Positions 50,870 to 60,523 of a stretch of DNA of 64,000 nucleotides are shown piece after piece (position 1 is the first letter of the stretch; the number at the start of each line of letters is the position of its first letter). This stretch comes from UBA7960 sp964348755 (lineage in GTDB: Bacteria; Bacteroidota; Bacteroidia; Bacteroidales; UBA7960), in contig CAYGDW010000008.1 in NCBI GenBank assembly GCA_964348755.1, positions 1-64,000 on the forward strand, written 5' to 3'. A program made the translations under genes and the position numbers. A model generated the notes under the pieces. The model had not been told where the DNA came from. It made no database searches and saw nothing but the letters and a program-made list of their open reading frames with translations.

Positions 50870-50901
50870 CAAAGTTAATTATTTTTGTGCAATCGATTGC
50901 A
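50870..50901. promoter_or_regulatory. Divergent promoters and shared 14-base operator (lacI / eda)
   Basis: TAACTTTG on the minus strand (50870-50877) and TATTTTTG on the plus strand (50880-50887) both match the Bacteroidota -7 box TAnnTTTG, back to back. Directly next to them is the perfect palindrome TGCAATCGATTGCA (50888-50901). One repressor bound here could block eda transcription at its start point and affect lacI. Confidence 0.7.
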
Positions 50902-50931
50902 TTAATTTATTATAAAAATATTTTGATTGTT

Positions 50932-51606
50932 ATGGCCAGATTCAGTAGGATTCAAGTAGCGCAAACCATGGAGGCCGTTGGAATAATTCCGGTTTTTTAC
51001 CATCCAGACCCCGATGTAAGTTTTGAAGTAATCAAAGCCTGTTACAATGGCGGGCTAAACGTTTTTGAACTGACCAACCGGGGCGATTTTGCTCACGAGG
51101 TGTTTGCCCAGGTAAATAAAAGATTGATTGCTGAATTGCCGGATATAATTTTGGGCGCAGGTTCTGTAATGGATGCAGGCACAGCCTCGCTTTACATTCA
51201 GTTGGGTGCAAACTTTATTGTTTCGCCGGTGCTTAATGAAGAAATGGCCAGGGTTTGCAACCGCCGGAAAATTTTATGGTCGCCGGGCTGCGGTTCGCTT
51301 TCCGAAATTTCGAAGGCCGAAGAACTTGGGGCTGAGATCGTGAAGATTTTTCCAGGCGGGCAGGTTGGCGGGCCTGAATTTGTAAAAGCCGTAAAAGGCC
51401 CTATGCCCTGGACCAGCCTAATGCCCTCCGGAGGTGTTGAGCCAACATTCGAAAACCTGATGGCCTGGTTTTCGGTCGGGGTAGTTTGTGTGGGCATGGG
51501 GTCGAAACTCATTGCAGCTAGGCTGATTAAGGAAAAAAATTACAGCCAGCTTCAGCAAGAGGTGCGCAAGGCAGTAGGCATTTTAGCGCAGGTAAGAGGC
51601 ACATAA
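50932..51606 (+). CDS. eda: KDPG/KHG aldolase
   Basis: Splits KDPG into pyruvate and glyceraldehyde 3-phosphate, the final step of the uronate route. The 224-residue class I aldolase has Glu46 (VFELTNRG) and Schiff-base Lys138 (EIVKIFPGG), with GAGSVMDAG, WSPGCG and MPSGGV. I place the start at ATG 50932 (MARFSR); a longer frame from 50887 would translate through the operator. It leads an operon with the TRAP genes and lies about 14 kb from kdgK, so uronate catabolism is split over two regulons. Confidence 0.95.
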   Translation: MARFSRIQVAQTMEAVGIIPVFYHPDPDVSFEVIKACYNGGLNVFELTNRGDFAHEVFAQVNKRLIAELPDIILGAGSVMDAGTASLYIQLGANFIVSPVLNEEMARVCNRRKILWSPGCGSLSEISKAEELGAEIVKIFPGGQVGGPEFVKAVKGPMPWTSLMPSGGVEPTFENLMAWFSVGVVCVGMGSKLIAARLIKEKNYSQLQQEVRKAVGILAQVRGT

Positions 51607-51687
51607 ATGCGACCACATTTATAATTTGTTACTTTCGCCTTGTTTATGTTTAAAACCACGATTTGGGATAAACGATTTTTTAACACC

Positions 51688-52719
51688 ATGAAATTTGAAG
51701 GTTTAATAATTTTCAGGACGACATTGCCTTGGGTGGCGGTACTGCTTTTTATGGCATCGTGCCAGCAGCCCGATCAGGTTACGGTACTTAAGCTGGCTCA
51801 TGGTCTTGATCAAAGCCATCCGGTGCATCAGGGTATGGCTTTTATGGCCGAAAGGGTTTACGAAAAATCGGGCGGAACCCTGCGCTTAGAAATTTATCCC
51901 AGCGGGCAGCTGGGCACCGAGCGCGAAAATGTGGAGCTCCTTCAAATTGGCAGCCTGGCCATTACCAAGGTTTCGGCAGCCATAATGGAAGGTTTTGCAC
52001 CAAGTTACCGTATTTTTGGATTGCCTTATATTTTTACCGGAAGGGAGCATGCCCACAGGGTACTCGACAGCGACATTGGCCGTGAGATCTTGCTTGACAG
52101 TGAGAGATTCTGGCTTCGCGGGCTTACCTTTTACGATGCCGGCAGCCGCAGTTTTTATACAAAAGACAGGCCAATAAACCACCCCAACGATTTGCGTGGA
52201 TTGAAAATAAGGGTTATGCAAAGCCCTTCGGCGGTTAATATGGTAAGGGCATTTGGTGGCTCGCCCACCCCTATTTCGTGGGGCGAGTTATACACAGCCT
52301 TGCAAAGTGGCGTGGTTGACGGAGCCGAAAACAACCCACCAAGCTTTTTTCTTTCGCACCATTACGAAGTGTGCCGGTATTACTCGCTCAACGAGCACAC
52401 TACCATACCTGATGTTTTGCTAATAAGCACAAAAATATGGAAAACCCTTAGCCCACAAAAACAGCAATGGCTTCAGGAAGCTGCCAATGAGTCGGCCATA
52501 CATCAACGCATACTTTGGGAGGAATCAGAAAAGGAGTCGTTAAGGTTGGCCGAAGAGGCCGGAGTTACCATAATTTATCCCGACAAGGCGCCATTTATCG
52601 AACGGGCGCAGAGCCTGCATGAGGCTCACAAACAGGACGAAAAATTTTACAGCCTGATAAAACGGATAAAGGCATTGCAGCAAACGGCCGTTGAAGCAGA
52701 AATTGCAACCACACAATAA
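51688..52719 (+). CDS. dctP: TRAP transporter solute-binding protein (DctP-type)
   Basis: Binding component of a tripartite ATP-independent importer, 343 residues from ATG 51688. The signal ends in the lipobox MASC (Cys25), so it is a membrane-anchored lipoprotein. Family motifs are LAHGLDQSHPVHQG, IYPSGQLGTERENVELLQIG, the substrate-contacting R in LRGLKIRVMQSPSA, PTPISWGELYTALQSGVVDGAENNP and a C-terminal helix. In this operon it probably binds galacturonate, glucuronate or unsaturated uronate; the conserved arginine fits a carboxylate ligand. It is 81 bases after eda. Confidence 0.93.
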   Translation: MKFEGLIIFRTTLPWVAVLLFMASCQQPDQVTVLKLAHGLDQSHPVHQGMAFMAERVYEKSGGTLRLEIYPSGQLGTERENVELLQIGSLAITKVSAAIMEGFAPSYRIFGLPYIFTGREHAHRVLDSDIGREILLDSERFWLRGLTFYDAGSRSFYTKDRPINHPNDLRGLKIRVMQSPSAVNMVRAFGGSPTPISWGELYTALQSGVVDGAENNPPSFFLSHHYEVCRYYSLNEHTTIPDVLLISTKIWKTLSPQKQQWLQEAANESAIHQRILWEESEKESLRLAEEAGVTIIYPDKAPFIERAQSLHEAHKQDEKFYSLIKRIKALQQTAVEAEIATTQ

Positions 52720-52730
52720 ATTGTGCAGGC

Positions 52731-53213
52731 ATGAAATTTAGAAAATCAATTGATGCGTTTTTAGGAACCCTCGTAATGGTTATCATGGGTATTTTGGTAA
52801 TAAACGTGCTTTGGCAGGTGGCCAGTCGCTTTTTGGTGGGTAGGCCAAGTTCTTTTACCGATGAGCTGGCAGGGTATCTGTTGGTTTGGGTAGGCCTGCT
52901 TGGTGCTGCTTATGTTACAGGGCAAAAAGAACACCTGGCCATTGACCTGATTTCCCAAAAAATGAATGAGAAAAACCAGCGCCGTTTGCAAATACTTATT
53001 AATATGCTTATTATAGCGTTTGCTTTTGTAGTGCTGATTATTGGAGGATCAAACCTGGTTTACATTACATTTTACCTCGGGCAGATTTCATCGGCACTGC
53101 AAATTCCAATAGGCTATGTTTACCTGGTACTCCCTGTTAGCGGGCTGTTCATAATTTATTATGCTGCCTCGGATATTTGTCAGGTTTTGGCTTCAAAACA
53201 AATACTTCAGTAG
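52731..53213 (+). CDS. dctQ: TRAP transporter small permease (DctQ-type)
   Basis: The 160-residue four-helix small membrane subunit of the TRAP importer. Hydrophobic segments lie at about 13-33, 46-64, 87-107 and 128-150. WQVASRFLVGRPSSFTDELAGYLLVWVGLLGAAY and KEHLAIDLI are typical DctQ blocks. It begins 11 bases after dctP and ends 28 bases before dctM, as usual for a three-gene TRAP unit. Confidence 0.93.
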   Translation: MKFRKSIDAFLGTLVMVIMGILVINVLWQVASRFLVGRPSSFTDELAGYLLVWVGLLGAAYVTGQKEHLAIDLISQKMNEKNQRRLQILINMLIIAFAFVVLIIGGSNLVYITFYLGQISSALQIPIGYVYLVLPVSGLFIIYYAASDICQVLASKQILQ

Positions 53214-53241
53214 TACCCTTTTAGCCTAAAAGTTAAAAAAA

Positions 53242-54537
53242 ATGGAATTTATCGAGATATTGGTTCTGGTTATAAGTTTTGTAGTTTTGCTGGTACTGGG
53301 GGTCCCTATTGCTTACAGCATAGGTATTTCGGGAACCATAACAATGCTGGTTAGCATAATGCCCATACCGGCATTTACCACCCTTGCACAGCGCATGGCT
53401 ACTGCATTGGATAGTTTTGCGCTGCTTGCCATACCTTTTTTTATACTTGCAGGGCAGCTAATGAACCAGGGAGGCATTGCACTGAAACTGATTGATTTTG
53501 CCAAGGTGCTGGTAGGGCGGCTGCCCGGTGGATTGGCTTTTGTAAATATTATGGCCAATATGCTATTCGGGGCTATTTCGGGCTCGGCCGCGGCATCGGC
53601 TTCAGCTATTGGCAGTTTTATGACCCCAAAGATGGCCGAAGAGGGTTATGACAGGGGTTTCAGCGCTGCAGTTAATATTACTTCGGCAACTACCGGGCTG
53701 GTTATACCTCCAAGCAACATTCTGATTGTTTACAGCCTGGCCAGCGGCGGGGTATCTATTGCCGCTCTTTTTCTTGCTGGCTACATTCCCGGAATCATGA
53801 CCGGCCTTATGCTTATGGTAGTGGCAGCGGCGGTTGCTTACCGCAAAAATTATCCGGTTGGCGAAAAAGTTGGAGTAAAGCAAGGCCTTTTAAAATTTCT
53901 CGATGCCATCCCAAGCCTTTTCCTGTTGGTAGTAATAATTGGGGGTATCATTGGCGGATATTTTACAGCAACCGAGGCATCGGCCATTGCAGTGCTCTAT
54001 ACGCTTATTCTTTCAATAATTTATAAACAAATTAAACCACACCATATTCCAGGCATATTGCTGCGCACGGTTGGAGTTACATCTATTGTTTTATTTCTCG
54101 TAGGCACTTCAATGGGGCTTTCGTGGGTTATGTCGTATGCCAATATACCTCAAAACGTAAGTGAAGGGTTGATGTCAATAAGTTCAGACAAAATTGTTTT
54201 GCTTTTGATTATAAATATTATCCTGTTGTTGGTAGGTACCTTTATGGATATGACTCCCGCCGTCCTGATTTTCACTCCAATTTTTCTGCCTGTAGTGGTC
54301 GACCTGGGCGTTGACCCAATTCACTTCGGAATAATTATGGTGGTAAACCTAAGTGTAGGCCTGTGTACCCCGCCTGTAGGGTCCGTGTTGTTTATCGGTT
54401 GCAGTGTAGCCAAAATTGGTATCGAAAAAGTAATCAGGCCAATGCTGCCGCTATTTGCTGCAATGATTTTTGTGCTGATGCTGGTTACCTATTTTCCGCA
54501 GATCAGCCTTTGGTTACCTCGCATATTAGGGTTCTGA
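53242..54537 (+). CDS. dctM: TRAP transporter large permease (DctM-type)
   Basis: The 431-residue sodium-coupled transport subunit. It has about twelve hydrophobic segments and DctM signatures: GVPIAYSIG, AIPFFILAGQLMNQGG, GAISGSAAASASAIGSFMTP (a sodium/substrate-binding region) and VNLSVGLCTPPVGSVLFIG. With dctP and dctQ it forms a uronate importer feeding eda and the catabolic genes. The stop codon lies within a small hairpin (54536-54555). Confidence 0.95.
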   Translation: MEFIEILVLVISFVVLLVLGVPIAYSIGISGTITMLVSIMPIPAFTTLAQRMATALDSFALLAIPFFILAGQLMNQGGIALKLIDFAKVLVGRLPGGLAFVNIMANMLFGAISGSAAASASAIGSFMTPKMAEEGYDRGFSAAVNITSATTGLVIPPSNILIVYSLASGGVSIAALFLAGYIPGIMTGLMLMVVAAAVAYRKNYPVGEKVGVKQGLLKFLDAIPSLFLLVVIIGGIIGGYFTATEASAIAVLYTLILSIIYKQIKPHHIPGILLRTVGVTSIVLFLVGTSMGLSWVMSYANIPQNVSEGLMSISSDKIVLLLIINIILLLVGTFMDMTPAVLIFTPIFLPVVVDLGVDPIHFGIIMVVNLSVGLCTPPVGSVLFIGCSVAKIGIEKVIRPMLPLFAAMIFVLMLVTYFPQISLWLPRILGF

Positions 54538-54572
54538 CAACTTGAAGTAGTTGTCGGATTTTATTAAATTTG
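54536..54572 (+). promoter_or_regulatory. Hairpin at dctM stop and promoter of the pectin HTCS
   Basis: GACAACT and AGTTGTC (54536-54542 and 54549-54555) form a stem overlapping the dctM stop. In the same bases, TTG at 54542-54544 is 20 bases from TAAATTTG at 54565-54572, a full match to the Bacteroidota TTG-N20-TAnnTTTG promoter. This is 25 bases upstream of the HTCS start. Confidence 0.65.
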
Positions 54573-54597
54573 ATTATATTAAATGGGGTGATGGCCA

Positions 54598-57500
54598 ATG
54601 AATTACAGATTTAAATGGCAAAAAAGATCTACCTCTTCCTGGTGGTTTGCTGCTATTTGGGCAGCACTACTTTTGCCGGACCTAAAACCAATCAAAGCCC
54701 AAGCACCATTTTTCCCTGACCAATCAGAAGCTTTAAATGAAGTTTGGCAGTGGAGACCAATCGATGTGTTGGCCACCAAAGGGGTAAGGTGCATGACCGA
54801 CGACATTGAAAACAATATGTGGTTTGGCCTCGACAAAGGCATTATGCAATACGATGGCTTTGATTGGACCCTCTTTGACAATGAGCCATATTTAAAATTT
54901 CCTGTCGGGATTCTAACTCAAAACCCCGAAGGCAAACTCTTTGCCGGGAGCGATGCCGGCATTCTGGCGTTTGAAAACGGAGCCTGGGTCAAAATATTCC
55001 CAAAGTCCGATACCCTTCAAATTCCGGTTACCGCCTTACATATACTGCCCGATGGAACCTTAATTGCCGGAATCCGAAACGGGCTTGTTATGGTTGAAGG
55101 GCAGGAAATTACTGTTTTCACCGTTTTGCAAAGGACCAATTCTTTTAGGGAAACTCACCCGTATGCCAGGGTATTGGTGCTTCCTGACGAGGTGCTTTTT
55201 CAGCGAAATTTTGGCAGGATAGACAATATTTTTCTGGAGAAAGATAAGCTTTTATGGGTGTTTATGTCGAGAAACAACGATGGCAAGCTGTTAAAGTTTA
55301 ATCTTTCGGACACCCTTAATCAGGTGGTACAAAATTTTGAAGTAACCGTAGAACTTGGCGGCCACAGCTTAGCCAACCGTAACAAGTTGTTGCGTACCAG
55401 CAGAAATGAGCTTTGGGTCATCAATGGATTTTACAAAAGTGGTATTTTAAGAAAAAAAGACTCGGAATGGGAATTGCTTAAGCCCAGTGCAATTTTGGGG
55501 GGCGATGAGCTACATACCGACATTATAGAGCTTGGCGATGGCTCTATTTGGGTAGGCGGACTTGGCAGGTTATATGTTTTTAAAAACGGAAGGTGGAGCG
55601 TTTTTTCAGCACCAGACCTTCCCATACCCTCCAGTCGTATCATTTTTCATGAAGCGCGCAACGGACAGGTATGGATTGCCGGAATACAAGGCGATGTGTT
55701 CAGGCTTGCGTACAACAACCAGCAGTGGGTCAAATATTCGGGTCTAAACTTTCAGCTTAAGGAACTCAGCGGCAAGGAGTGGTTTATTTCGGCGCGCGGC
55801 CAGGTAGTGTTTAATCACAACGGCACCTGGGGTGCCTACGATCAAAGCCATGGCCTTATTGATGCGCCTGTACGGCTTATCTCAACCCGCAACGGGCGCC
55901 TGTGGGTGGCTGGCAGCCATAAGGGCGTGGCTGCAACGGCCTACCTCAGCAAGGGCTATTGGGAAAAGCAAACCCACCCTACCCTATCGTGGGGCATCGA
56001 CCAGCGATCGGTTTTTCAGGACAGCCGCGGGGCCCTTTGGTTTGGGGCAAGTGTTGACAGGCAGGATGCCCTCGGCCAGGTTTCGGGCGTGCTGCAACTA
56101 AAAAACCCCGATGATGCCATTTTTGAATGGCGCCATCATACCCAAAGCGACGGCATTGTGCAGCATAATGTTTACGGAATTGCACAATCGCCCGATGGAG
56201 CTTTGTGGCTGGGAGGAACAAACCTTCTGAGGTGGGACGGCCAACGCTGGCAATCTCTGCCCGACAAAGAGCAGTTCAACGAATTTGTTGATATTGTTCA
56301 TAGTCGGCAAAACCTTTGGGTTGGGTCAAGATATTACGGACTTTTCAGGTTCGACGGGCAAAACTGGACCCAGTTTACTACCCAGGATGGCCTGCCAGGG
56401 AATACAATAGTTTCAATTTTTGAGGAAACCCCCAAAAAGGTTTGGGTTATTACCGACCGCGACATGGCTTATTTTGATGGCCAACGGTGGTTTCCGGGTC
56501 CGTTTATGCAAAACTTTAGAATTCCGCGCGAAGGTGGCGACATAATAATCGATACACTGGGCGCAATCTGGGTAAACAAATCACTAAGAGAATGGAAAAG
56601 AAGGGCTTTCCCTTTCAGCGTTACCCCGGCCAGGGCTTTTGATGATTTCTGGACCGTACGCTACCAACGCGATAAAATACCCCCTAAAACCATTATTAAT
56701 ATTTTTTCAGAAAAAGTTGACCGCTCCGGAAATATTATGATAAGCTGGACCGGTCGGGATTTTTGGGAAGAGACCCCGGCCGAAATGCTTACATACTCAT
56801 ACCTCCTAAACGGGGGCGAATGGTCAGGGTTTTCAACAGTAACCAACGTGGCCTTTACACGACTTGGCAGCGGACGCCACACCTTTGAAATAAAGGCACG
56901 CGACCTGGACTTTAACATTGAAGCCGAGCCGGCAACCATAACCTTTACCGTAACCCCTCCCCTGTGGAAACAACCCTGGTTTATAGCACTGGTGGTTTCA
57001 TTCCTCATTATAGTAGGATATTATGAAGCCCGACTGATTAAACACAATCGCGGCCTGTCAAGGCTCAACACATCGCTCAACTCGGTAAACCAGGCCCTCG
57101 AAGACAGGCAAAAGAAAATTGAGCTGCAAAAAGAAACCATTCTCAAGCAAAAAGAAGAACTGGAAAGAAAAACAATTGCCCTCCAGGAAAACACTGCCGA
57201 AATAACCGCTCAGCGAGACCAGCTTAAAGAAATGGTCGAAAAAGTTGAAGAACTATCGAATATTAAACAAAGGTTCTTTACTAATATTTCGCACGAATTT
57301 CGCACGCCGCTTACCCTTATATTGGGTTCGATAGAACGCCTGCTCACCTTGCCCGAAAACCCCGAAAAATCAAAACTTAACCAGGCCTACCAAACCATAC
57401 AGCGTAATTCGAAAAGGATACTCAGACTGATAAATCAGATCCTTGAAATCAGGAAAATTGAGCGTGGCAAAATGGAATTCAGGCCAACACCAGGCGATAT

Positions 57501-58926
57501 TGTAGCCTTTGCAAGAGATATTGCCTATCTCTTTGGCGATTTGGCAAAAAACCAATTGGTAAATCTGAATTTTGAAACCGATATAGACCAAAAGCAAATG
57601 TTTTTTGACCACGACAAGGTCGAAAAAATCCTATTCAACCTCCTGAGCAATGCCTTTAAATACACCCTTGCCGGAGGAAGCATTTCACTGAGGTTGTTCC
57701 AGGATATGAGAACCCCAACAAATTTGGACGGTTCAGGCCATATTGAAGAAAATACACTTCCCGATATAGACTGTATGGTTTTTGAAGTGTCGGATACTGG
57801 CAAAGGAATACCACCTGGCCATTTGCCAAATATATTCGAAAGGTTTTACAGGGTAGAAGAAGCCAGCCCCCACCAAAAATACGACAGTTCGGGCATCGGG
57901 CTTTCTTACGTTAAAGACCTTGTAGCCATTCATCAGGGCGAAATTACCGTTGAGAGCGAAACGGATAAAGGCAGCAGGTTCAGGTTTTGGATACCTGTAG
58001 CACCCGATGGGTACAAACATACCCCGTTAACACAAAAGGAAGATTACAATACCGGACATCAGATCTCCGACGACCTCAGGGCAGAAATTGACAACCTGAA
58101 CAGGGCTGTTTCGTTTGTTAAGGAACCTGAAACAAAAGACCTGGTAAATGTTCAGGAGCTGGCAAGGCGTGCCGAAAAGCTCATGGTGCTTGTGGTTGAA
58201 GATGAACCAGAACTGCGCGAGTTTCTTAGAGAAACCCTTGAGGAAGATTTTGAGGTATTGGATGCACGCAATGGCGCACTTGGCTACGAAAAAGCGGTGG
58301 CATATCAGCCCGACATCATTATTACTGATATAATGATGCCCGAAATGAATGGTTTTGAACTTTGCGCAAAGCTAAAGGCAAACCTGGCTACCAACCACAT
58401 ACCAGTTGTAATGCTTACGGCACGTATAGCCCCCGAAAACAAATTTGAAGGATACCAGGCAGGGGCCGACGCATACATAGAAAAACCTTTCAGCACCGAA
58501 TACCTAAAGCTTAGACTGCAAAACCTGATAAACTCCAAAGAAAAAATCAGGGTAAAGATACTGCGCGACCTTATAACACAACCTTCTGAAATTATTGTAC
58601 ACTCTGAAGATGACAAATTGCTAAAAAAAATGCAGGAGGTACTTGAAGAAAACATCTCCGATTCAGATTTTGATGTAGAAAGCATGAGCCAGCATTTTTA
58701 CCTGAGCCGTTGCCACTTTTCGCGCAAGATTAAACAAATAACTGGCCTTACACCCAAAGAAATTATTGACTCATACCGCCTGAAAAGGGCAAGCCAGCTG
58801 CTGCAGCAAAAAATGACCATAACCGAAGTGGCATATATGGTGGGGTTCGACCACCCAAACTCATTTACCCGCGCCTTCCGCAAGTTTTACAATATGACCC
58901 CAAGTGAGTTTGCTTCGCAAAACTGA
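54598..58926 (+). CDS. Hybrid two-component system sensor/regulator (HTCS), pectin locus
   Basis: A 1442-residue one-protein regulator with a signal peptide (to about 36) and a periplasmic double propeller (about 45-690, repeats such as LWVGSRYYG and VWIAGIQG). A Y_Y_Y domain (about 695-785) and membrane helix (about 793-812) follow. A long coiled coil (about 825-890) is more extensive than in the xylan HTCS. HisKA carries His899 (FFTNISHEFRTP), the HATPase has DTGKGIPPG and SSGIGLSYVKD, the receiver has Asp1244 (IIITDIMMP) and AraC helix-turn-helix ends it (about 1345-1440). All phosphorelay residues are present. It precedes PL1 and SusCD, so a pectin-derived oligogalacturonide is the likely signal. 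Confidence 0.96.
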   Translation: MNYRFKWQKRSTSSWWFAAIWAALLLPDLKPIKAQAPFFPDQSEALNEVWQWRPIDVLATKGVRCMTDDIENNMWFGLDKGIMQYDGFDWTLFDNEPYLKFPVGILTQNPEGKLFAGSDAGILAFENGAWVKIFPKSDTLQIPVTALHILPDGTLIAGIRNGLVMVEGQEITVFTVLQRTNSFRETHPYARVLVLPDEVLFQRNFGRIDNIFLEKDKLLWVFMSRNNDGKLLKFNLSDTLNQVVQNFEVTVELGGHSLANRNKLLRTSRNELWVINGFYKSGILRKKDSEWELLKPSAILGGDELHTDIIELGDGSIWVGGLGRLYVFKNGRWSVFSAPDLPIPSSRIIFHEARNGQVWIAGIQGDVFRLAYNNQQWVKYSGLNFQLKELSGKEWFISARGQVVFNHNGTWGAYDQSHGLIDAPVRLISTRNGRLWVAGSHKGVAATAYLSKGYWEKQTHPTLSWGIDQRSVFQDSRGALWFGASVDRQDALGQVSGVLQLKNPDDAIFEWRHHTQSDGIVQHNVYGIAQSPDGALWLGGTNLLRWDGQRWQSLPDKEQFNEFVDIVHSRQNLWVGSRYYGLFRFDGQNWTQFTTQDGLPGNTIVSIFEETPKKVWVITDRDMAYFDGQRWFPGPFMQNFRIPREGGDIIIDTLGAIWVNKSLREWKRRAFPFSVTPARAFDDFWTVRYQRDKIPPKTIINIFSEKVDRSGNIMISWTGRDFWEETPAEMLTYSYLLNGGEWSGFSTVTNVAFTRLGSGRHTFEIKARDLDFNIEAEPATITFTVTPPLWKQPWFIALVVSFLIIVGYYEARLIKHNRGLSRLNTSLNSVNQALEDRQKKIELQKETILKQKEELERKTIALQENTAEITAQRDQLKEMVEKVEELSNIKQRFFTNISHEFRTPLTLILGSIERLLTLPENPEKSKLNQAYQTIQRNSKRILRLINQILEIRKIERGKMEFRPTPGDIVAFARDIAYLFGDLAKNQLVNLNFETDIDQKQMFFDHDKVEKILFNLLSNAFKYTLAGGSISLRLFQDMRTPTNLDGSGHIEENTLPDIDCMVFEVSDTGKGIPPGHLPNIFERFYRVEEASPHQKYDSSGIGLSYVKDLVAIHQGEITVESETDKGSRFRFWIPVAPDGYKHTPLTQKEDYNTGHQISDDLRAEIDNLNRAVSFVKEPETKDLVNVQELARRAEKLMVLVVEDEPELREFLRETLEEDFEVLDARNGALGYEKAVAYQPDIIITDIMMPEMNGFELCAKLKANLATNHIPVVMLTARIAPENKFEGYQAGADAYIEKPFSTEYLKLRLQNLINSKEKIRVKILRDLITQPSEIIVHSEDDKLLKKMQEVLEENISDSDFDVESMSQHFYLSRCHFSRKIKQITGLTPKEIIDSYRLKRASQLLQQKMTITEVAYMVGFDHPNSFTRAFRKFYNMTPSEFASQN

Positions 58927-58943
58927 AAAGATGCTGCAAATTG

Positions 58944-58959
58944 TTTGCTCTTAAGCAAA
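58944..58959 (+). terminator. Small hairpin after the pectin HTCS
   Basis: TTTGCT and AGCAAA form a six-base stem with a CTTA loop, 18 bases after the HTCS stop and followed by TTTTG. It is a probable weak terminator. The next gene starts 43 bases further on, and no promoter box was recognised in the gap. Confidence 0.5.
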
Positions 58960-59001
58960 TTTTGAATATTCATTCCACAAAAAATAAACTTACTTAGCAA
59001 C

Positions 59002-60471
59002 ATGCAAACAACACTAAAAGGGAAAACTGTATCAACTCGAAACAACCCAGGTCTTTCTCCTGAAATAACTATTTTTTATTTCATTAAAACCATATTACCA
59101 ATTCTGTTATGGGTGGTTCTGGTTTTTGGGGGCACAACTATTTGTTTAGGCAAAAGCCAGGCTGATGCAGGCAGGGTTCCGGCATTTCCGGGGGCCGAAG
59201 GTGGCGGCCGGTTTACTACAGGCGGGCGTGGCGGACGGGTAATAAAAGTTACCAACCTCGACGATCGTGGCCCCGGCAGCTTGCGCCACGCACTTGAAGC
59301 CACAGGACCTCGAACCGTGGTTTTTGAAGTTGCAGGCACAATTGAGCTCAAAAGCCAGATTCGAATCAGGCAGCCAAACCTTACCATTGCCGGACAAACC
59401 GCACCCGGACAAGGCATTACCATTAAAGGGCACACTGTTCAAATTGCAGCAAACAACATTATTATAAGATTTATGCGTTTCAGGCCAGGCGATGTGGCCG
59501 GAATTGACCTGGATGCCCTCTCGGGAATGAACCGCAGAGATATAATTATTGATCATTGTAGTTTTAGCTGGGGTACTGACGAAGTGGCCACGTTTTATGA
59601 CAACGAGTATTTTACACTGCAATGGAGTATGATTACCGAAAGTCTTAATAATTCGGTACATTCAAAGGGGGCGCACGGTTATGCTGGCATTTGGGGGGGC
59701 CGCAACGCTTCTTTTCTTAATAATATAATTGCCCACCACAACAGCCGAAACCCCAGGCTGAACGGAACCCGCGAAACCCCTCCAAGTGGTATTGAAACCA
59801 CCGAACTAATCAACAACCTAATATATAATTGGGGCGACAAAGCAATTTACGGTGGCGAAGGCGGGCAATACATTATTGCAGGCAATATATTTATTCCGGG
59901 CCCTGCAACACCCTCTTCGGGCCGCAATGAAATACTTGAAGCTTATGCTCCCACGGGCCGGTTTTTTCTCAAGGGCAATGTATTGGGCATCAGCAAAAAC
60001 AGATTCGTAAGGGCTGGCTGGAAAAATGTTACACTGCCACAAGACAACTCTACCAATGTGCGCCTTGATGAGCCCTTTCCATTAAGCAATTTGCACCTTG
60101 CCCAAAATCCACGGAGAATTTACAATCAATTGCTGCTCAAAGCCGGGGCAAGTTTATGGCGAGATGCCACCGACGAGCGTATTATTGCCGAAATTAAGGC
60201 AAAAACTTACACTTATGGCAATAAAGGCATTATTGACAGCCAGGAGCAAACAGGCGGTTGGCCTGCATTGGAGTCAGGCAAAGCGGTTATTGATAATGAC
60301 CATGATGGGATTTGCGACTTGTGGGAAACCCAAAACGGACTGAATCCTGAAAATCCCGACGATGGTAACGCTTTTGGGCTAAACCCTTTTTATACCAATC
60401 TTGAAGTTTACCTTAATGACCTGGTGGCCAAAGGATTTAATGAACCAAATCAAAGCCGATCACTCAGGTAA
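59002..60471 (+). CDS. PL1-family pectate lyase
   Basis: Cleaves homogalacturonan by beta-elimination, giving 4,5-unsaturated oligogalacturonides that feed kduI. The 489-residue protein has an unusually long N-terminus before the hydrophobic signal (about 20-50). A right-handed beta-helix follows (about 58-400), with FPGAEGGGRFTTGGRGG, LTIAGQTAPGQG, the calcium-site block IIDHCSFSWGTDE (about 182-194) and catalytic-region Arg252 (NPRLNG). The C-terminus carries a thrombospondin-type-3-like calcium loop (DNDHDGICDLWE, 431-442). Probably secreted to the surface or periplasm. It is the first gene after the HTCS and lies 52 bases before SusC. Confidence 0.92.
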   Translation: MQTTLKGKTVSTRNNPGLSPEITIFYFIKTILPILLWVVLVFGGTTICLGKSQADAGRVPAFPGAEGGGRFTTGGRGGRVIKVTNLDDRGPGSLRHALEATGPRTVVFEVAGTIELKSQIRIRQPNLTIAGQTAPGQGITIKGHTVQIAANNIIIRFMRFRPGDVAGIDLDALSGMNRRDIIIDHCSFSWGTDEVATFYDNEYFTLQWSMITESLNNSVHSKGAHGYAGIWGGRNASFLNNIIAHHNSRNPRLNGTRETPPSGIETTELINNLIYNWGDKAIYGGEGGQYIIAGNIFIPGPATPSSGRNEILEAYAPTGRFFLKGNVLGISKNRFVRAGWKNVTLPQDNSTNVRLDEPFPLSNLHLAQNPRRIYNQLLLKAGASLWRDATDERIIAEIKAKTYTYGNKGIIDSQEQTGGWPALESGKAVIDNDHDGICDLWETQNGLNPENPDDGNAFGLNPFYTNLEVYLNDLVAKGFNEPNQSRSLR

Positions 60472-60523
60472 ATACAAGCAAATTATCCAAAGTTTACAAT
60501 TATAAAATCAACCCAAATGTAAC

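Noticed and set aside
50887..50931. 15-residue N-terminal extension of eda
   Set aside because: It would lie on the operator and the expected transcription start; MARFSR at 50932 fits the family.
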